Positions 9,459 through 20,639 of a DNA stretch of 40,681 nucleotides are shown piece after piece. This DNA comes from Atkinsonella hypoxylon. Lineage: Eukaryota; Ascomycota; Sordariomycetes; Hypocreales; Clavicipitaceae. The translations under genes and the position numbers were made by a program. The stretch's first letter is position 1. Every line of letters starts with the position of its first letter. Below the pieces are notes generated by a model that saw only the letters and a list, made by a program, of their open reading frames with translations, was not told where the DNA came from and searched no databases. The DNA lies in NCBI GenBank assembly GCA_000729835.1, contig JFHB01000253.1:1-40681 (forward strand), in the 5' to 3' direction.

Positions 9459-12406
9459 TCCGGTTTCTGCCCATTAGCAAATAGAGGAGTGGTGGTGTTC
9501 GCGATATCGGCCGTAAAGCTGCTCAGTCCATCCTGCGTGTAATACTCCAGTATGCAGAAACGATCGGGTTCGCGCGTTCTTCGAGGACACGATTAGCATG
9601 AGCCGTAGCTCAATAAAGAAGCTACTCAAGATGGCCCGGTTCTGAGAAGTAAAAGATTTTGTTACGTATTATAACTTTCGTTATCTTATATATCGAGAGC
9701 AAGGATGAGTGGGATGATAGGTATGCCACCAACAAAGCCGACCAAATGGTCGACGGAATCAGGTGCTAGCGGATATCTCGCTTAAAACTTGGCAATTATG
9801 GGTTTTGGTGGGCTATTAAGGAGCGCGGAGGTGGACCCTCATGTACATCGATGTAAATGCGAAAAGAAAATCAAAGGTCGAGGATATGTTTGGCTTAAGG
9901 CAAGCGGGCATAAAACGCGGCATGTAGAAGTACTAGGATTACATTCATAGCTCGCATGTTTGCATCGATAATGGACAGCCTACGATGGCAGAGCACAAGG
10001 ACAGATAGATGCACTTGTGTGTCGCATGTGCATGTGAGCGTCCAGTGACGCACTGGCCAGTCTGCTGACCGTAAGGATGACGCCACATGCAAGCGAGGAA
10101 AAGACTGGAAAAGCTGGAGATGCGACAGCGGGGCCTTCATCTCATACGTAGTGTGCTCCAAAGGGGCAGCTGCAAGGATTCCTGTTGAGCACTTGCTCAA
10201 GCAAAAGCAATCGATTTCTGACAGATCCGCCTAGAAGATAAAATAATTCCATGCGGGCAACTGCATCTTGCAAGGATACCCAACCACAGTTGTGCTGGAA
10301 GATGATTAGTAGGTGCATAATTGTTTCCCTAATATTAGCCATGATGTCAAAAGTTCATTCGCCCCTTTGTACGAAAAGTGGCTGTTGAAGGGCACACGCA
10401 GCACGAGTTTGGCCAAAGGCTTGCTTTGGCAGGTTCTTTAGAGCACGAAATGTAGATGCTCGAGCCGTTTCTATCGTTTAATGGCTTGGCAACCCATGCC
10501 CTGGCAACTAGGTGTAAAACTACTTTACAAATTCCCTCCCAAGTATTCGTCGCTCCCCAACGATGTCCTCCACCATGAGTTGTGACAATAGGACCTAACA
10601 GCCTTCAAGGACCTCTGTAGTAGTCAGGGATATCCGGGTACAACGAGGTTCAATGACTCTAAGGAGGGGACAAAGCAGTTAAATACCTAGGTAAGCATAC
10701 AATGGCTACTCAGAACCCACGTTCGGGGAAAGGAAGGTTGGAGATGATAGCGGGCATCCTATTTAGAACAGTTTCAGTGTAAATTTTCGACGCCTTTCCG
10801 CTTTTGTAGGTGAGAGAATTGCCGCTATTTTATTATACTCCGTATATATGTTGTACCACGAGAGTAGAAAGTTAATGAATACTATAATCTCCAATTATAT
10901 CTATTCTTAAGTCGATCCCGGCATTGTACAAACCTAGGTAACAAAAACGACTATAAATCAGCGGCAGTTGGTCACGTGTTCTGTGGCCTGTGAAGTGCCT
11001 GTTAGAGAATGTAACACTCTATTTCTCTTCTACTATATTAGCTCAACAATATGCGCTCCAGTTCCCCCATAGAGGTTGTATGAATGTGCAAATAACAATA
11101 TAATCAAAGATATGTGTGCATATTGTGTCCATTCTAAGCTTGGGTTGACTCCCATCCCTTAGGCAGTCCTAAGGCCTCAGGCGGGTGGCGGACCCACATC
11201 TTCCTCGATACCTGCGACGTACTTACGAACGCGCTGAACAGCTAGTCCTAAACGCGTTTGGCGGCACAAGACGCGAAGCACCTAGGTAGGTAGCTGCAAT
11301 GTACCTCTTTATACAGAGGGAGATGGTCGGTCCTTATATTATGTGGATGTTCCTATATAGAATTGAGTACCTTCTATTTGGCCTTGTCTTGATTGGCCTA
11401 CATCCTTGCTTCCGACCCGCCTGAGGCCTTGGGACTGCCAAAGGGATTGCGTCAGTGAGGCTCGGATGACAAAATCGAAAGAGGTGGGCCAATGAGGCTG
11501 TTATGGAAGCACGCCATCGCTTTTGGGTCCGTGGCAGGCTTCCAGGATCTAAAATGTTTTGATTATGTAAAAAAAAAGTGAATTGGATTCAAGAGGTTAT
11601 TCTGCAGAAATGATGTATTAAAAAGTAATAAGAAGAGCAATAGTAAGTCGTCTCGGTTAAAAATAGCATTCGCTTCCATGGAAATATATCTTGTAGGATT
11701 GCCGTGAGCTAGAAGCGGACGGTGGGTAAAGACATGTCAAGTCTGGTCAATACATGGGTACTAAAAAGAAAGGACATGGGGGGGAAGGAGCATTAGAGTT
11801 GGGCGAGATGGGGTGAGGGGACAGCGCGATCGGAGGGGCAGGCAAGCCGAGACCATCAAGGCGAAATGTGTCAATTTGCACCGTCAAACCTTTTCCTTGA
11901 ATTTGAGATCGTTAGAGTTCAAGTACTGCAGCTGGTCCTCCAAATCGGAAAACCAAGGCTATAAAGATGTTGTTACAAGCATTGCAATGTAATTTATACA
12001 GTGATTAGAGCTTGTTGCCATGATATATACAGGTCAACTGGTGTGGGCGCAAAAGTGTCTGTTGTACGGATCTGGTAGGAGAGTGCCGCCACAGTGGGTA
12101 TGGATGGAATCACATCTAGAGGCGCACTTGCCCTTGGGACGTTCGTTAATGGACAAGAGCTAACTAGGTAACTAGCAGTACAATGGTAGACTGAACTGAC
12201 CAGACACTTTTCCCCGACAACGCTGAGAGATATTTAAGGCCTGGCCAACGTCCACATGTCCACACGCATCCTGGACTTTTCAGGTTCTCTTTCCCTATTT
12301 TTTTCAAACTTGTTCACCTGCGCACAATCTCGCACGACGCTCTAGATCAGATATCTATCACCTTAAGCTCTGACCTCAAGCTCTCACATCAAGCTCCCAT
12401 ATCAAG
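9459..12406. other. 2.9-kb gene-free interval (lipase promoter, peroxiredoxin promoter)
   Basis: A long stretch without a convincing gene. Open frames at 9895-10342 have no domain. There are CCTAGGTAGGTA-type low-complexity motifs near 11280, common in fungal intergenic DNA, and an A-run near 11572. On the minus strand two exon-like pieces (11884-11958 and 12034-12159) are open but could not be joined into a gene. The last ~150 bp are pyrimidine-rich, as in fungal promoters, and lead into the peroxiredoxin gene. Confidence 0.4.
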
Positions 12407-13363
12407 ATGACTAGCCCGCTCCGTCTCGGCTCCCAGGCCCCCGACTTTACTGCCGACAGCAATATCGGCAAAATTGAATTCCACAAGTACATTGAGGGCA
12501 GCTGGGCCATTCTCTTCTCTCATCCTCAGGATTTCACGCCCGTCTGCACAACGGAGCTGGGTGCCTTTGCCAAGCTCGAGCCTGAGTTCACAAAGCGCGG
12601 CGTCAAGTTGCTTGGCTTGTCGGCCGACACCACCGACAGGCATGCCAGCTGGATCAAGGACATTGCTGAGGTCACGGGCGGCAACGTCCAGTTTCCCATC
12701 ATTGCTGACCCCGACCGTGTTGTAGCTAACAAGTACGACATGTGAGTACAATGCTTATTCCTTGCGGTTCATTGCCTCGCTGGCAGCATTAACGGCGGGC
12801 ATTGTTATTATTCTACGTCTACTTCTGCTTCTTCTTCTGCTTCTTCTTCTTCTTCATCTCTTTTCCTTTGAGACGTGGTGGAGGCGTAATGTTCTACTTG
12901 AGTAACTGAGTCCGTTTCCCTTGTGCGCAACATCCGAGAATTCTGTGACCAGGCTCAAGTGAGGGTCTTGAAACATTTTTTGCAGCTTCCTGACAAACAA
13001 AGGCTCAAAAAGAGACAGCACTAATACATCCCCTGCAGGATCGACTATCAGGACCCCACAAACATCGACAGAAACTCCCTCCCTCTCACCATCCGATCTG
13101 TCTTCTTCATTGACCCCAAGAAGAATATCCGCACCATCCTCTCTTACCCCGCTTCCACCGGCCGCAACGCCGCCGAAGTTCTCCGCATCGTCGACTCCCT
13201 CCAGGCCGGCGACAAGCACAAGATTGCCACTCCCATTGATTGGGTTCCTGGCCAGGACGTTATTGTTGCCAACAGCGTCAAGGAGGCTGAGGCTAAGGAG
13301 TTGTTCCCTAACCATAAGGTCATCAAGCCTTACCTACGATACACTGCTCTTCCCCAGATCTAG
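12407..13363 (+). CDS. 1-Cys peroxiredoxin (Prx6/Prx1 type), 219 aa
   Basis: Exons 12407-12741 and 13039-13363, joined through an ATG split by the intron (phase 2). The product begins MTSPLRLGSQAPDF and carries the peroxidatic motif P-x-x-x-T-x-x-C (P40, T44, C47). C47 is the only cysteine in the whole protein, so it must work as a 1-Cys enzyme with an outside reductant. The longer C-terminal region (PIDWVPGQDVIV, KPYLRYTALPQI) is typical of the Prx6 class, which reduces hydrogen peroxide, alkyl and lipid hydroperoxides in cytosol or mitochondria. No obvious mitochondrial presequence is seen. The intron, 297 nt, is much longer than others in the window and contains a CTT/CTG-rich pyrimidine tract (about 12822-12856) and a CTAATAC branch site near the 3' end. 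Gene appears intact. Confidence 0.95.
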
Positions 13364-13822
13364 GGTGCTACTGAGGTGGTGGAATGGAAGAATTTTGAAC
13401 CATCATGCTTTGATAATAGGTGAGACCGGGGCGAATTAATGTCTGAACAGTCTCTGTTGGCAACGGCCGGAACATGAGTAGGACAATTAGCCCATGATAA
13501 TTGTGGTAGACAAGGGAAACAGAATTTCCTACGCCGCGACTATAGAACCGCAAGGCATGTGACACACAAGTCGCTTCATGACGAGAACAAAAAGAGTCCC
13601 GTCAGAACAACTATTTAACAGCCTTGATCCCTTAGATGCGATTCTGTGGTTTATTGTCGTACGTGATTCAATGAAACCTTCATGATCAATGTATTGCTCA
13701 CATATAGAGCTTCACCGCGTTAGCATCTGCATTTAATGGCTCGTGTATTCCGTCATGTACACTGCAGGCTGTCTTCTTGCGTAGGGATAGTATTATCTCA
13801 AATGGTCTACTGATCACCTAGT

Positions 13823-14107
13823 CTATTGCAAAGCATGTGCCTTCTCCTTATCCACCACAAAATAGTACAACTTTGCATCATCCAGCCAATAATTTCCAGT
13901 ACGCTTTTCCGCCATGCGCCAAGGCTGACAAGCCTCGGCTCCCCTCTCCCAATAAGCATCTTCTCCGTAGGCAAGCTGTCCAGCAGCGAATGAGACACCT
14001 TCACATGATGTTTGATGACTTGCCTCGGCGTTGACGCAGCAGCACCTCCAAGAATATAAAGTCCTCCCCCGGATTATCAGTACAATGGGCGTCGTCCTTC
14101 GGAACAT
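13823..14107 (-). CDS. Weak candidate: hypothetical protein or terminal exon
   Basis: An ATG-started 94-codon frame whose second half has protein-like composition, including AAGQLAYGEDAYWERG and, near the end, NYWLDDAKLYYFVVDKE. The first 25-30 residues look unlike coding sequence and a second frame is open in the same place, so the true gene may start with an unseen upstream exon or may not exist. No family was recognised, no signal peptide is visible. Confidence 0.25.
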   Translation of the reverse strand: MFRRTTPIVLIIRGRTLYSWRCCCVNAEASHQTSCEGVSFAAGQLAYGEDAYWERGAEACQPWRMAEKRTGNYWLDDAKLYYFVVDKEKAHALQ

Positions 14108-15951
14108 AAGCTACATATTAGTAGCGAAATCGAAGATCTGCCTTGCGCTTGGGTTCGTAAAGATGTTGTCCAGCGTTATTCAGGGGATAGTTAGATATCA
14201 CCCTGAGAATAGTGTGAGTGGCATGTGTATCGTGAGGTATAACCGCCCGTTTCATCAACCCTTGCCTTGTGATTGACTGACACAAATAGGTGTCACTGTT
14301 GAGACGAAGAAAAAAAGTGACGATGGCGACGGAGGGAACCGGGTTCCTGCGTCCACGTCACACAGTAACGATGTCACCACGGTGTGAGTGAGTAGAGCGC
14401 GTCTCTGAAAACGCCTGGTAGAAGATAATGCGAGTATCGGTCCATGCGGCTTCATGGGAACTCTGCGTCGCGAACAGCTTGCATTGTACAAGAGTAGATG
14501 TTCTCACAGGCTAATTCCCCAGCCTCAAGGCACCACCTTATTTTGGGGATGGCATTCGGCGAGTTGGGTCATGATGTCTACGCTCAGAAGTGGATCACTG
14601 CCTGCAAGCCAAATTTAGTATAGTCTCTTGCGGCTGACGAAGGCTGGACTGGACGTTGGAGTGAATCATGAACGGTAATCGAAGCTGACGATTGGCTGCT
14701 GAGGATATCGGACAATACGCTGCGTGAAGAGCGGCGTTTCTCGGGACAAACTTAAGATTGAACCTTCGATACAATGGCCTGGTTGTCATGATCCTGCTTG
14801 CGGGTTGCATCTGCTATGGTGAACAAGGTCTGGTCTGAAAGCTAAAGCTCCATGGTCTATGACGACGCTCCTCCCAACCAGACAGACCTGGCAAGGCTAG
14901 CCTTATGAGCTCACATGGCGTGGACAGTCGGCAGAAGGTCTCCCTTGATCTGCCGGAAACGTGTTCTTGGTGATAGGGTGTTAGTCCGTACACAGCCCGC
15001 GAATTGACAGGGATATCGTGCGTCTGTTGATGGCTCCGTGCGGCCATTAGGTCTCGATTAACTAGCTGCCGACACTTTTTTTTTTTTGGTAGCCAGGTAC
15101 ATAGCAAGCACTGCGGTGAGTTCTTCTCTGCTGCGCCATGGCGACGTATGGATCTAATAACATTGAAGCTTGTTGCGAAGGCAGGCAAAGCGCGAAGCAG
15201 ATGAATCGACGATAGTCATTGCTTTTCGCAAGCGTTCGCGGCAAGCCCAGCTCAGCCCCGCCCATCTCTCTAGCTTGGGGCCCATTGCCCGTGGCTCATG
15301 CGTGGCTGATGGCGTAGGCTGGAGGAGTATTACATCAGAAGCAAGATTTACGAGCGAAGGAGGGGCTCCTTCGTAACTCAAAAATGCGGAATTGGCTGAT
15401 GACAACTGCGGAAGAAACGGGCCATCCATCCCTTTGAGTGCGGTAAGCACCAGCTATGTCGCAAATTGGCTGACGAGATAAAGGGACTGGACATATTGGC
15501 TTTTCTGACACATGTAAAGTCTGGTAGCTTTATTATTAGGTCTGATCTGGTCTGGTACGTCTTGATCGGCAATTCACCCAAAGCGATAGCCATGACGCCT
15601 GTCCGGTGGACCCAGCCTGGCTGAGCGCCACGACTACTCCGCTCGGCTGTTGGAGTTCCAGTTGGGCCCGCCCCATTCCATCGCATCGATAGTTAGGTCT
15701 AGAGCTTACGAGCGTCTGATGTCTGATTGTCGGATTCTTAAAAAAGAAGCTGAATTTCCTCCCTCGTCCTCGCGCCACCGTTCTTCCTGTCTCTACGATT
15801 CTATATTTCACGTTATAACCAATACGCCGTATCCGCAAGTGTCTCTTTTTCTCTGGTGTTCGCACTAGCTTTTAACCATCTCCACATCTCCAGCGAAGCC
15901 GTGCTCTATCTAATTCACTTTCGCAAGTGTTCGAAAACGTCAATCAGCGGC

Positions 15952-15959
15952 TGACGTCA
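15952..15959. promoter_or_regulatory. TGACGTCA palindrome (CRE/ATF-type bZIP site) upstream of MARVEL gene
   Basis: A perfect TGACGTCA octamer 118 bp before the ATG of the 16077 gene, in a region with pyrimidine runs typical of fungal promoters. This is the canonical site for ATF/CREB bZIP factors (Atf1/AtfA in fungi). Function here is inferred from position only. Confidence 0.45.
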
Positions 15960-16076
15960 CTTTGCCTATCGCATTCAATCCCGTTTTTATTTTTATTTCG
16001 ATAACTACAGCTCGCCCTCACAATACTTTATCTCGAAACCGCGCTTAACACGACATCTTTCCAAGTTGACAGGAAA

Positions 16077-16685
16077 ATGGAGCTTCCCGCCGTCGTTAAT
16101 CTCGGCCTTTTTGGCGCAATCGCGCTATTCAATATCATCTCCTTGGGTCTTCTCGCCCATGGTACGTTCACGTTTCGTCTTGCTTCTCGGTGAAGCAAGG
16201 CGGAGTCTTCCTTTGGTCAACGTTAAACTTTTCCAAGCTAATCATGCCGGCCATGCTCAGTTGTCAATTCGTGGAGCGGCAGCTACTTTGGCAGCTCCCC
16301 ATCTTCCGTCAATTTCATGCTCTTTAACACCATCTGGACCTTGCTAGTCCTCATCTATTTGGCTATCACCCCACGTGTTGCAGCAAAGCTATTTCACTCC
16401 TTCATCGCCCTGGCCCTCCTCATCATCACTACCATCTTCTGGTTTGCTGGATCTATCGCTCTGGCCGCCAAACTTGGCGTCCATGACTGCCCCGGAGATG
16501 GCTTTTGCAGCGCCTATAAGGCAGCACAGGCTGCTTGCGCTTTCGGTTTCTTCATTTGGGCCATGTTCACTGTTCTACTCGTCTTCGAAGCCCTTAGCTT
16601 TCTACGACATGGCAAGGGCCGTGGCAATGCCGATATGTCGGGCACCCAGATGACGTCGCAAACTGGGCCACAAGCTTATCCTTGA
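16077..16685 (+). CDS. MARVEL-domain membrane protein, 169 aa
   Basis: Exons 16077-16161 and 16261-16685; intron 99 nt, GTACGT...CAG, phase 1, with a GCTAATC branch-like site. Four hydrophobic segments are visible at about residues 7-30, 47-68, 76-99 and 117-140, with a Cys-containing extracellular or lumenal loop (HDCPGDGFC) between the third and fourth. This is the fungal MARVEL layout, found in proteins of eisosomes and plasma membrane subdomains. The tail (about 145-169) is hydrophilic and ends QTGPQAYP. A TGACGTCA site lies 118 bp upstream. Precise role unknown. A second MARVEL gene follows 3.3 kb away on the same strand. Confidence 0.85.
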
Positions 16686-17031
16686 GCATAGGCTCGAGTG
16701 CTGTGAGGAGCAACACGGTTTCGACAGCATGGTAATGCACGCCTCGCCGATTCAGTCTGTATGGTGAATGACTGCGTGATGAATGGCCCTCTAAAGCAAT
16801 GGGTTAATTTAGGCGGTGGGATTTATTTTCTGTTCTCGTTTTAGTTTTTATCTCGCTTTAGGGGAGAAGTGATACCCTCGCTCAAAGTTCTTGACTCGCA
16901 AGCGATAAATCGGAAAACATTTGGGCAATACTCGACTGATGTTGGCATTGGATAGTGAGTTTGTCTCAAGCTCTTTAGTTTTGTATAACTCGATAGATTT
17001 AAGTCGTCGACTATCTTCGCAAACCCTCGCG
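16686..17031. other. Intergenic region after the first MARVEL gene
   Basis: Holds the 3' flank of the MARVEL gene and the 3' flank of the VOC pseudogene (convergent). Nothing else seen. Confidence 0.4.
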
Positions 17032-17540
17032 TTATTTTCGTCGAACTTCCCGACGGTAGACCAACGTAATCACCAAGTGGGATATTCGTGTTCCACACTG
17101 TCCATCCATGTAATACACGTACTTGCTCACCTGCTGCCCAATCTCCCAGATATGCCCCAACGAATTATCAGACGTCGCTGTTTCCATCCCCTCAAGTCTC
17201 ACATTCGACTTCATCAGAAACGTCACTCCCAAAGAACGGAGTTTCTCTACAGCAGCATCGAGATGGTGCACCCAAAACACTCCACTGGAAGTGTTTCTCA
17301 GGGTCGCAGGACGCACCACTCCCTACGAGATCGACACCAGCAGACGACAGGAGTAAATTCATAACGAGACTCTGAATTCAGGGCGCAATCTTCGGCGACT
17401 TCCAAAGCTATAGCGGCGCCGAATGCGCTCGTATAGAAAGCTTCGGATGCGGCAAGGTCGTTTGTAAGGGAAGTGATGGTGAGAAGGCGCTGGACTGATG
17501 CGGAAATTGTGCTGTTACTTGAAATTTCGAGTCTAATCAT
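17032..17540 (-). pseudogene. VOC/glyoxalase-bleomycin-resistance family pseudogene
   Basis: Starting at ATG 17540, the frame reads VQRLLTITSLTNDLAASEAF, the usual start of a fungal VOC-domain protein, and goes on to FYTSAFGAAIALEV. The expected continuation then changes frame twice: NLLLSSAGVDLVG is in a second frame, and WVHHLDAAVEKLRSLGVTF with GHIWEIGQ near the end is in a third, ending at 17032. All main blocks of one VOC domain are therefore present in order but in three frames; no GT-AG intron restores them. A TAG also lies in the third frame at about 17323. Members are small metal-dependent enzymes or resistance proteins. Sequencing error is the main alternative to true decay. Confidence 0.55.
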
Positions 17541-19969
17541 ACTTGGGCAAGTAATGCGTTGGATGATAATGGAATTGTGAACAAAGCTTTTGTTATCTCG
17601 CATTGTTGTGGACGCTTCATAAAGCCGGTTGATACAACTGATCGTTTGATGGGCGTTTCTTTTCTTGTCTTTTTTCGTCACGCCGTATGCAGGGTATCTG
17701 CCTAGCTTGAATTCAGAAACGAGTTCTAGTTCTGAGTCTGCACTTAGACTTGTGGCTGTGGTGTCGTTCGTCACACTGGTGCTGTTCATTGTCATGGAGG
17801 GACATGAATTGGCGAAGAGGAAATCTCGCCTTGCGTCAATTAAACATGGCCATTGATTTCAAGGGTGATATTTGTGTGTCATGATTATCGGAGTGGTTTA
17901 AGGGTCGCCTCGTGAACCATGCTAGCCAGCCTGTCCTAGTGAAGAGCATGCGTGTTGTCACGAAGCGTTTATGGTCGCATTGTAGTTCGCATGTGCCTCA
18001 AGTAGCATTTTGTTAAGCTAAATATACAAGCTGTCGTCAGTGTTTTTTAAGAGAGTTCTTCATCGTAAGGTTTGTCAGCATCAATACAAGAAGGAAGTGT
18101 AACGTCTCTGCTATGCCGCAGACGTGAATGTTGCCTTGGTCTACATTTTGGCCAGAAGGACAGCTGTATATAAAGCGGGTTCATGAAATTATTCTGTTTG
18201 TACGGGTTTGGCGGTAGTCCACCATCGCTTGGGTAACGAGTCTAATGACAGAGTAATACAGGGACAGCCTCGTGTGGCATTGTCTACGTCTGTCGTTGCA
18301 CTTGTACCGGTCTGTAAGCCCACCGTATCAAGATAGAACTGTGTGCTTGTTGAACGGCAGCAGCAGCCCATTCTCCATATTGTACGGTGTACGGAGTATA
18401 GGTGGGTCTTTGATGCGATATGATAGCAATAACATGATATTCTGATGACTGCCACTGGTTCAAGCTCAAGTTTGGTTCAAAGAGACAAAGTGACGCCCAG
18501 CCCCCGGAATTGGAGCCCAGCCGCGCGAGATTTGAGACCTCTCTCGCAACTATTCCATTTTGGGCTTAGCCGGTAACATACTGCAGATCAGAATGACAAA
18601 ATGAGGGGGCTGAGCGGAACCAGCATGTCAGCCTGTCACATGACCCTTTGCCAGTGAAGTACGCAAATATGACTCTTCCACTCCAGGCTTAGTGCGCTGA
18701 ATGTTGATGTTATACTTTGCCAGTGCTATGACCTCAGGCAAGTGACGGACCAGAACTTTTCTATTCTAGATACCTCTGAAACTTCCACCTGAACGCACCA
18801 TAGCTGCGATTTGTGTAATTTGCAATGTGCCACTTTGTCGTCAGGAAACTGCGAGGACTTCTATTATGCTATTATATACGGATATCCATGTACCATTGGG
18901 ACTTGGACATCCATAGAAACTCCGGTTACGTCATAAGTCACTCCATGTCGACTAGGTACCTACCTAGGTAGGTAGTGCCTAAGGTACACTATTAAGGCCC
19001 AGCAACCTCCTAGGGGATCTAAGCAGTACCTTGAGCAGCGCTATTAGTGCCTGCTTGCACGGAGCATTCCTCCGTATCACTAGGGCCTAGGTCTGAGGGC
19101 CTATCCGTTCTTGTTGCTTAGCTCATCGCGTTGCTACTGTACCTCGAGGTCGGGCCACGAATTGGCCTCCAGGTTTTCCAACCACATAATATGAGAATAT
19201 GCAGTACTTTCATGCAATGCGCAGAGTTGGTGAAGCTTAATTTTACTATAAACTGCTAGTTACATCGATATCAGCATCTTGCAGTGGCTACAGGGCCTCT
19301 TCCGCGTGATCAATGATGTCTGGTACTTATTACTAAATAACTAATAAAAGAAACGTGCATGAGTGGGGTGGATCTCACAGGACCCGGGGGGCCAAACGAA
19401 ACAACCATCAATGGGATCCTTCCGTCCCCTACGGAATAGGTGCGCTTTCTATTGCGCCGTTTACTACTGTAGTCCGCCGCCCAGCCCCCTCATTATCATG
19501 TCAGTGCCATTTGTTCACGTTCAATCAATGTCATTGATTATGCCGCTCTGGTACTCCGTAGGTTCGCAAATCCATGCGCTGGCCCTTGCGCCCAGAGCGC
19601 CGAGGATATCCTTCTTTACATCCCAGCCCATCCAATGATTCATCCATTCATTCACCTTGGTGATATAATACTGGCGCTTCCCCAGTTGATCCTCCACTTC
19701 TTCCTTCGACTTCTTCGCATTCTATCCCTCCCTCCCATCGCGCCACATTGTGTGTGAGCCGTTGTCGCCGTCGCATTCCATCACAACCACCACTTTTTGG
19801 TGCTCGGTGTCGCGCAGCACAATCGCATTGTGCATTCGCTCATTTGCAAATCCCGTTTTGCACTCGCCGGTTCTCACTTGGCGCTGGTTTTCCGAAGGCT
19901 ATTTCCTGGAACGTCGATTCTCATATTATCATAGCTGCAGAAGTTCTTGGTTGGAACTACCGGCCCACC
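17541..19969. other. 2.4-kb gene-free interval
   Basis: Contains low-complexity CCTAGGTAGGTA motifs near 18960-18975 and a GTACGGAGTA motif near 18390. Open frames at 17665-17856 and 19355-19640 have no domains. The right end (about 19680-19969) is pyrimidine-rich and is the promoter and 5' leader of the second MARVEL gene. Confidence 0.4.
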
Positions 19970-20639
19970 ATGTTCTTCGCTCTCATCTTCGTCTGCACTA
20001 GGATCTTTCAGATCGTCACTCTGGTAAGAATAGGCGCATAAACTTGCTATTTTCCAATGCTAACTATGTGATTCAATCTAGATACCTCCCATGGGCATGC
20101 TTGCTTGGTTCATCAACATTTTCGTCAACCACAATGCCCTGACTCCCGACTCGATTCTCATTCTCTTTATTCTCACCGTTCTTGCACTTGCCTGGACTGT
20201 CTTTACTCTTTTCAGCTACCATCGCTCATCAGCAAACGCGCGATTTGTAGCCCTCGTTGACCTAGCATTTATGGGTGCCCTTATCGCTGGGGTATACGAG
20301 TTGCGAGGCATTGCCGACGCCGACTGCAGCAATCCCGACGCAAGCTCAGTTTGGTATGCGCCTAACCATGTTCCGGTACCCTACTGGGACTGGCAGACCG
20401 ACAAGCCTTGCTCTATGCTCAAGGCTAGCTGGGCTTTTGCCATCATGAATATCATCTTCTTCGCTGTCACTGCTCTTGCTGCCTTTAGCCACGGCGATGA
20501 CCTGGGTTATAATGAGCGCCGTGTCTACGTTGAACGCCGTCACCACTCTAGCCGTCACAGCCACCGACACCGAAGCCATTCTCACGGCTCTCGACACAGC
20601 CACCGCAGCCCGCATTCTCATCGCCGGGTTTACGTGTAA
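19970..20639 (+). CDS. MARVEL-like membrane protein with His/Arg/Ser-rich tail, 203 aa
   Basis: Exons 19970-20023 and 20082-20639; the intron is 58 nt, GTAAGA...TAG with a GCTAAC branch site, and keeps the frame (phase 0). The ATG is in a good context (CCCACCATG). Four membrane segments are visible: about residues 1-32, 45-64, 75-94 and 137-158, with a loop containing Cys residues and W-D-W-Q before the last one. After the fourth segment comes a tail of about 40 residues made almost wholly of His, Arg and Ser, ending HRRVYV. MARVEL-like proteins organise plasma membrane domains; the tail could bind metal ions or act as a basic cytosolic anchor, which is inference. An in-frame extension upstream to 19748 is open, but no alternative start is better. 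Confidence 0.85.

Larger units (their letters stand above)
13364..16076. other. 2.7-kb interval with one weak coding candidate
   Basis: Apart from the weak frame at 13823-14107, listed separately, no coding region is supported. Many overlapping open frames between 14250 and 15870 lack domains and are mutually inconsistent. The right end is the promoter of the first MARVEL gene. Confidence 0.4.

Noticed and set aside
9895..10342. Overlapping minus-strand frames
   Set aside because: No domain, no intron structure, inconsistent frames; treated as chance.
11884..11958. Minus-strand terminal-exon-like stretch (reads WFSDLEDQLQYLNSNDLKF before a stop)
   Set aside because: Preceded by a plausible ATAG acceptor, but no upstream exon in the right phase was found before the peroxiredoxin gene.
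12034..12159. Minus-strand 41-codon Cys-rich stretch (contains CASRCDSIHTHCGG)
   Set aside because: No ATG in frame, and no splice donor joins it to 11884-11958 in phase; lies in the peroxiredoxin promoter. Might deserve an RNA-seq look.
14031..15865. Many open frames on both strands
   Set aside because: They overlap each other without any family feature, signal peptide or splice structure.
17665..17856. Plus-strand 63-codon frame with a hydrophobic segment
   Set aside because: Antisense to the VOC gene upstream region; no homology recognised.
17881..17930. tRNA-like phrase GGAGTGGTTTAAGGGTCGCC
   Set aside because: No acceptor, anticodon or T arm can be folded around it.
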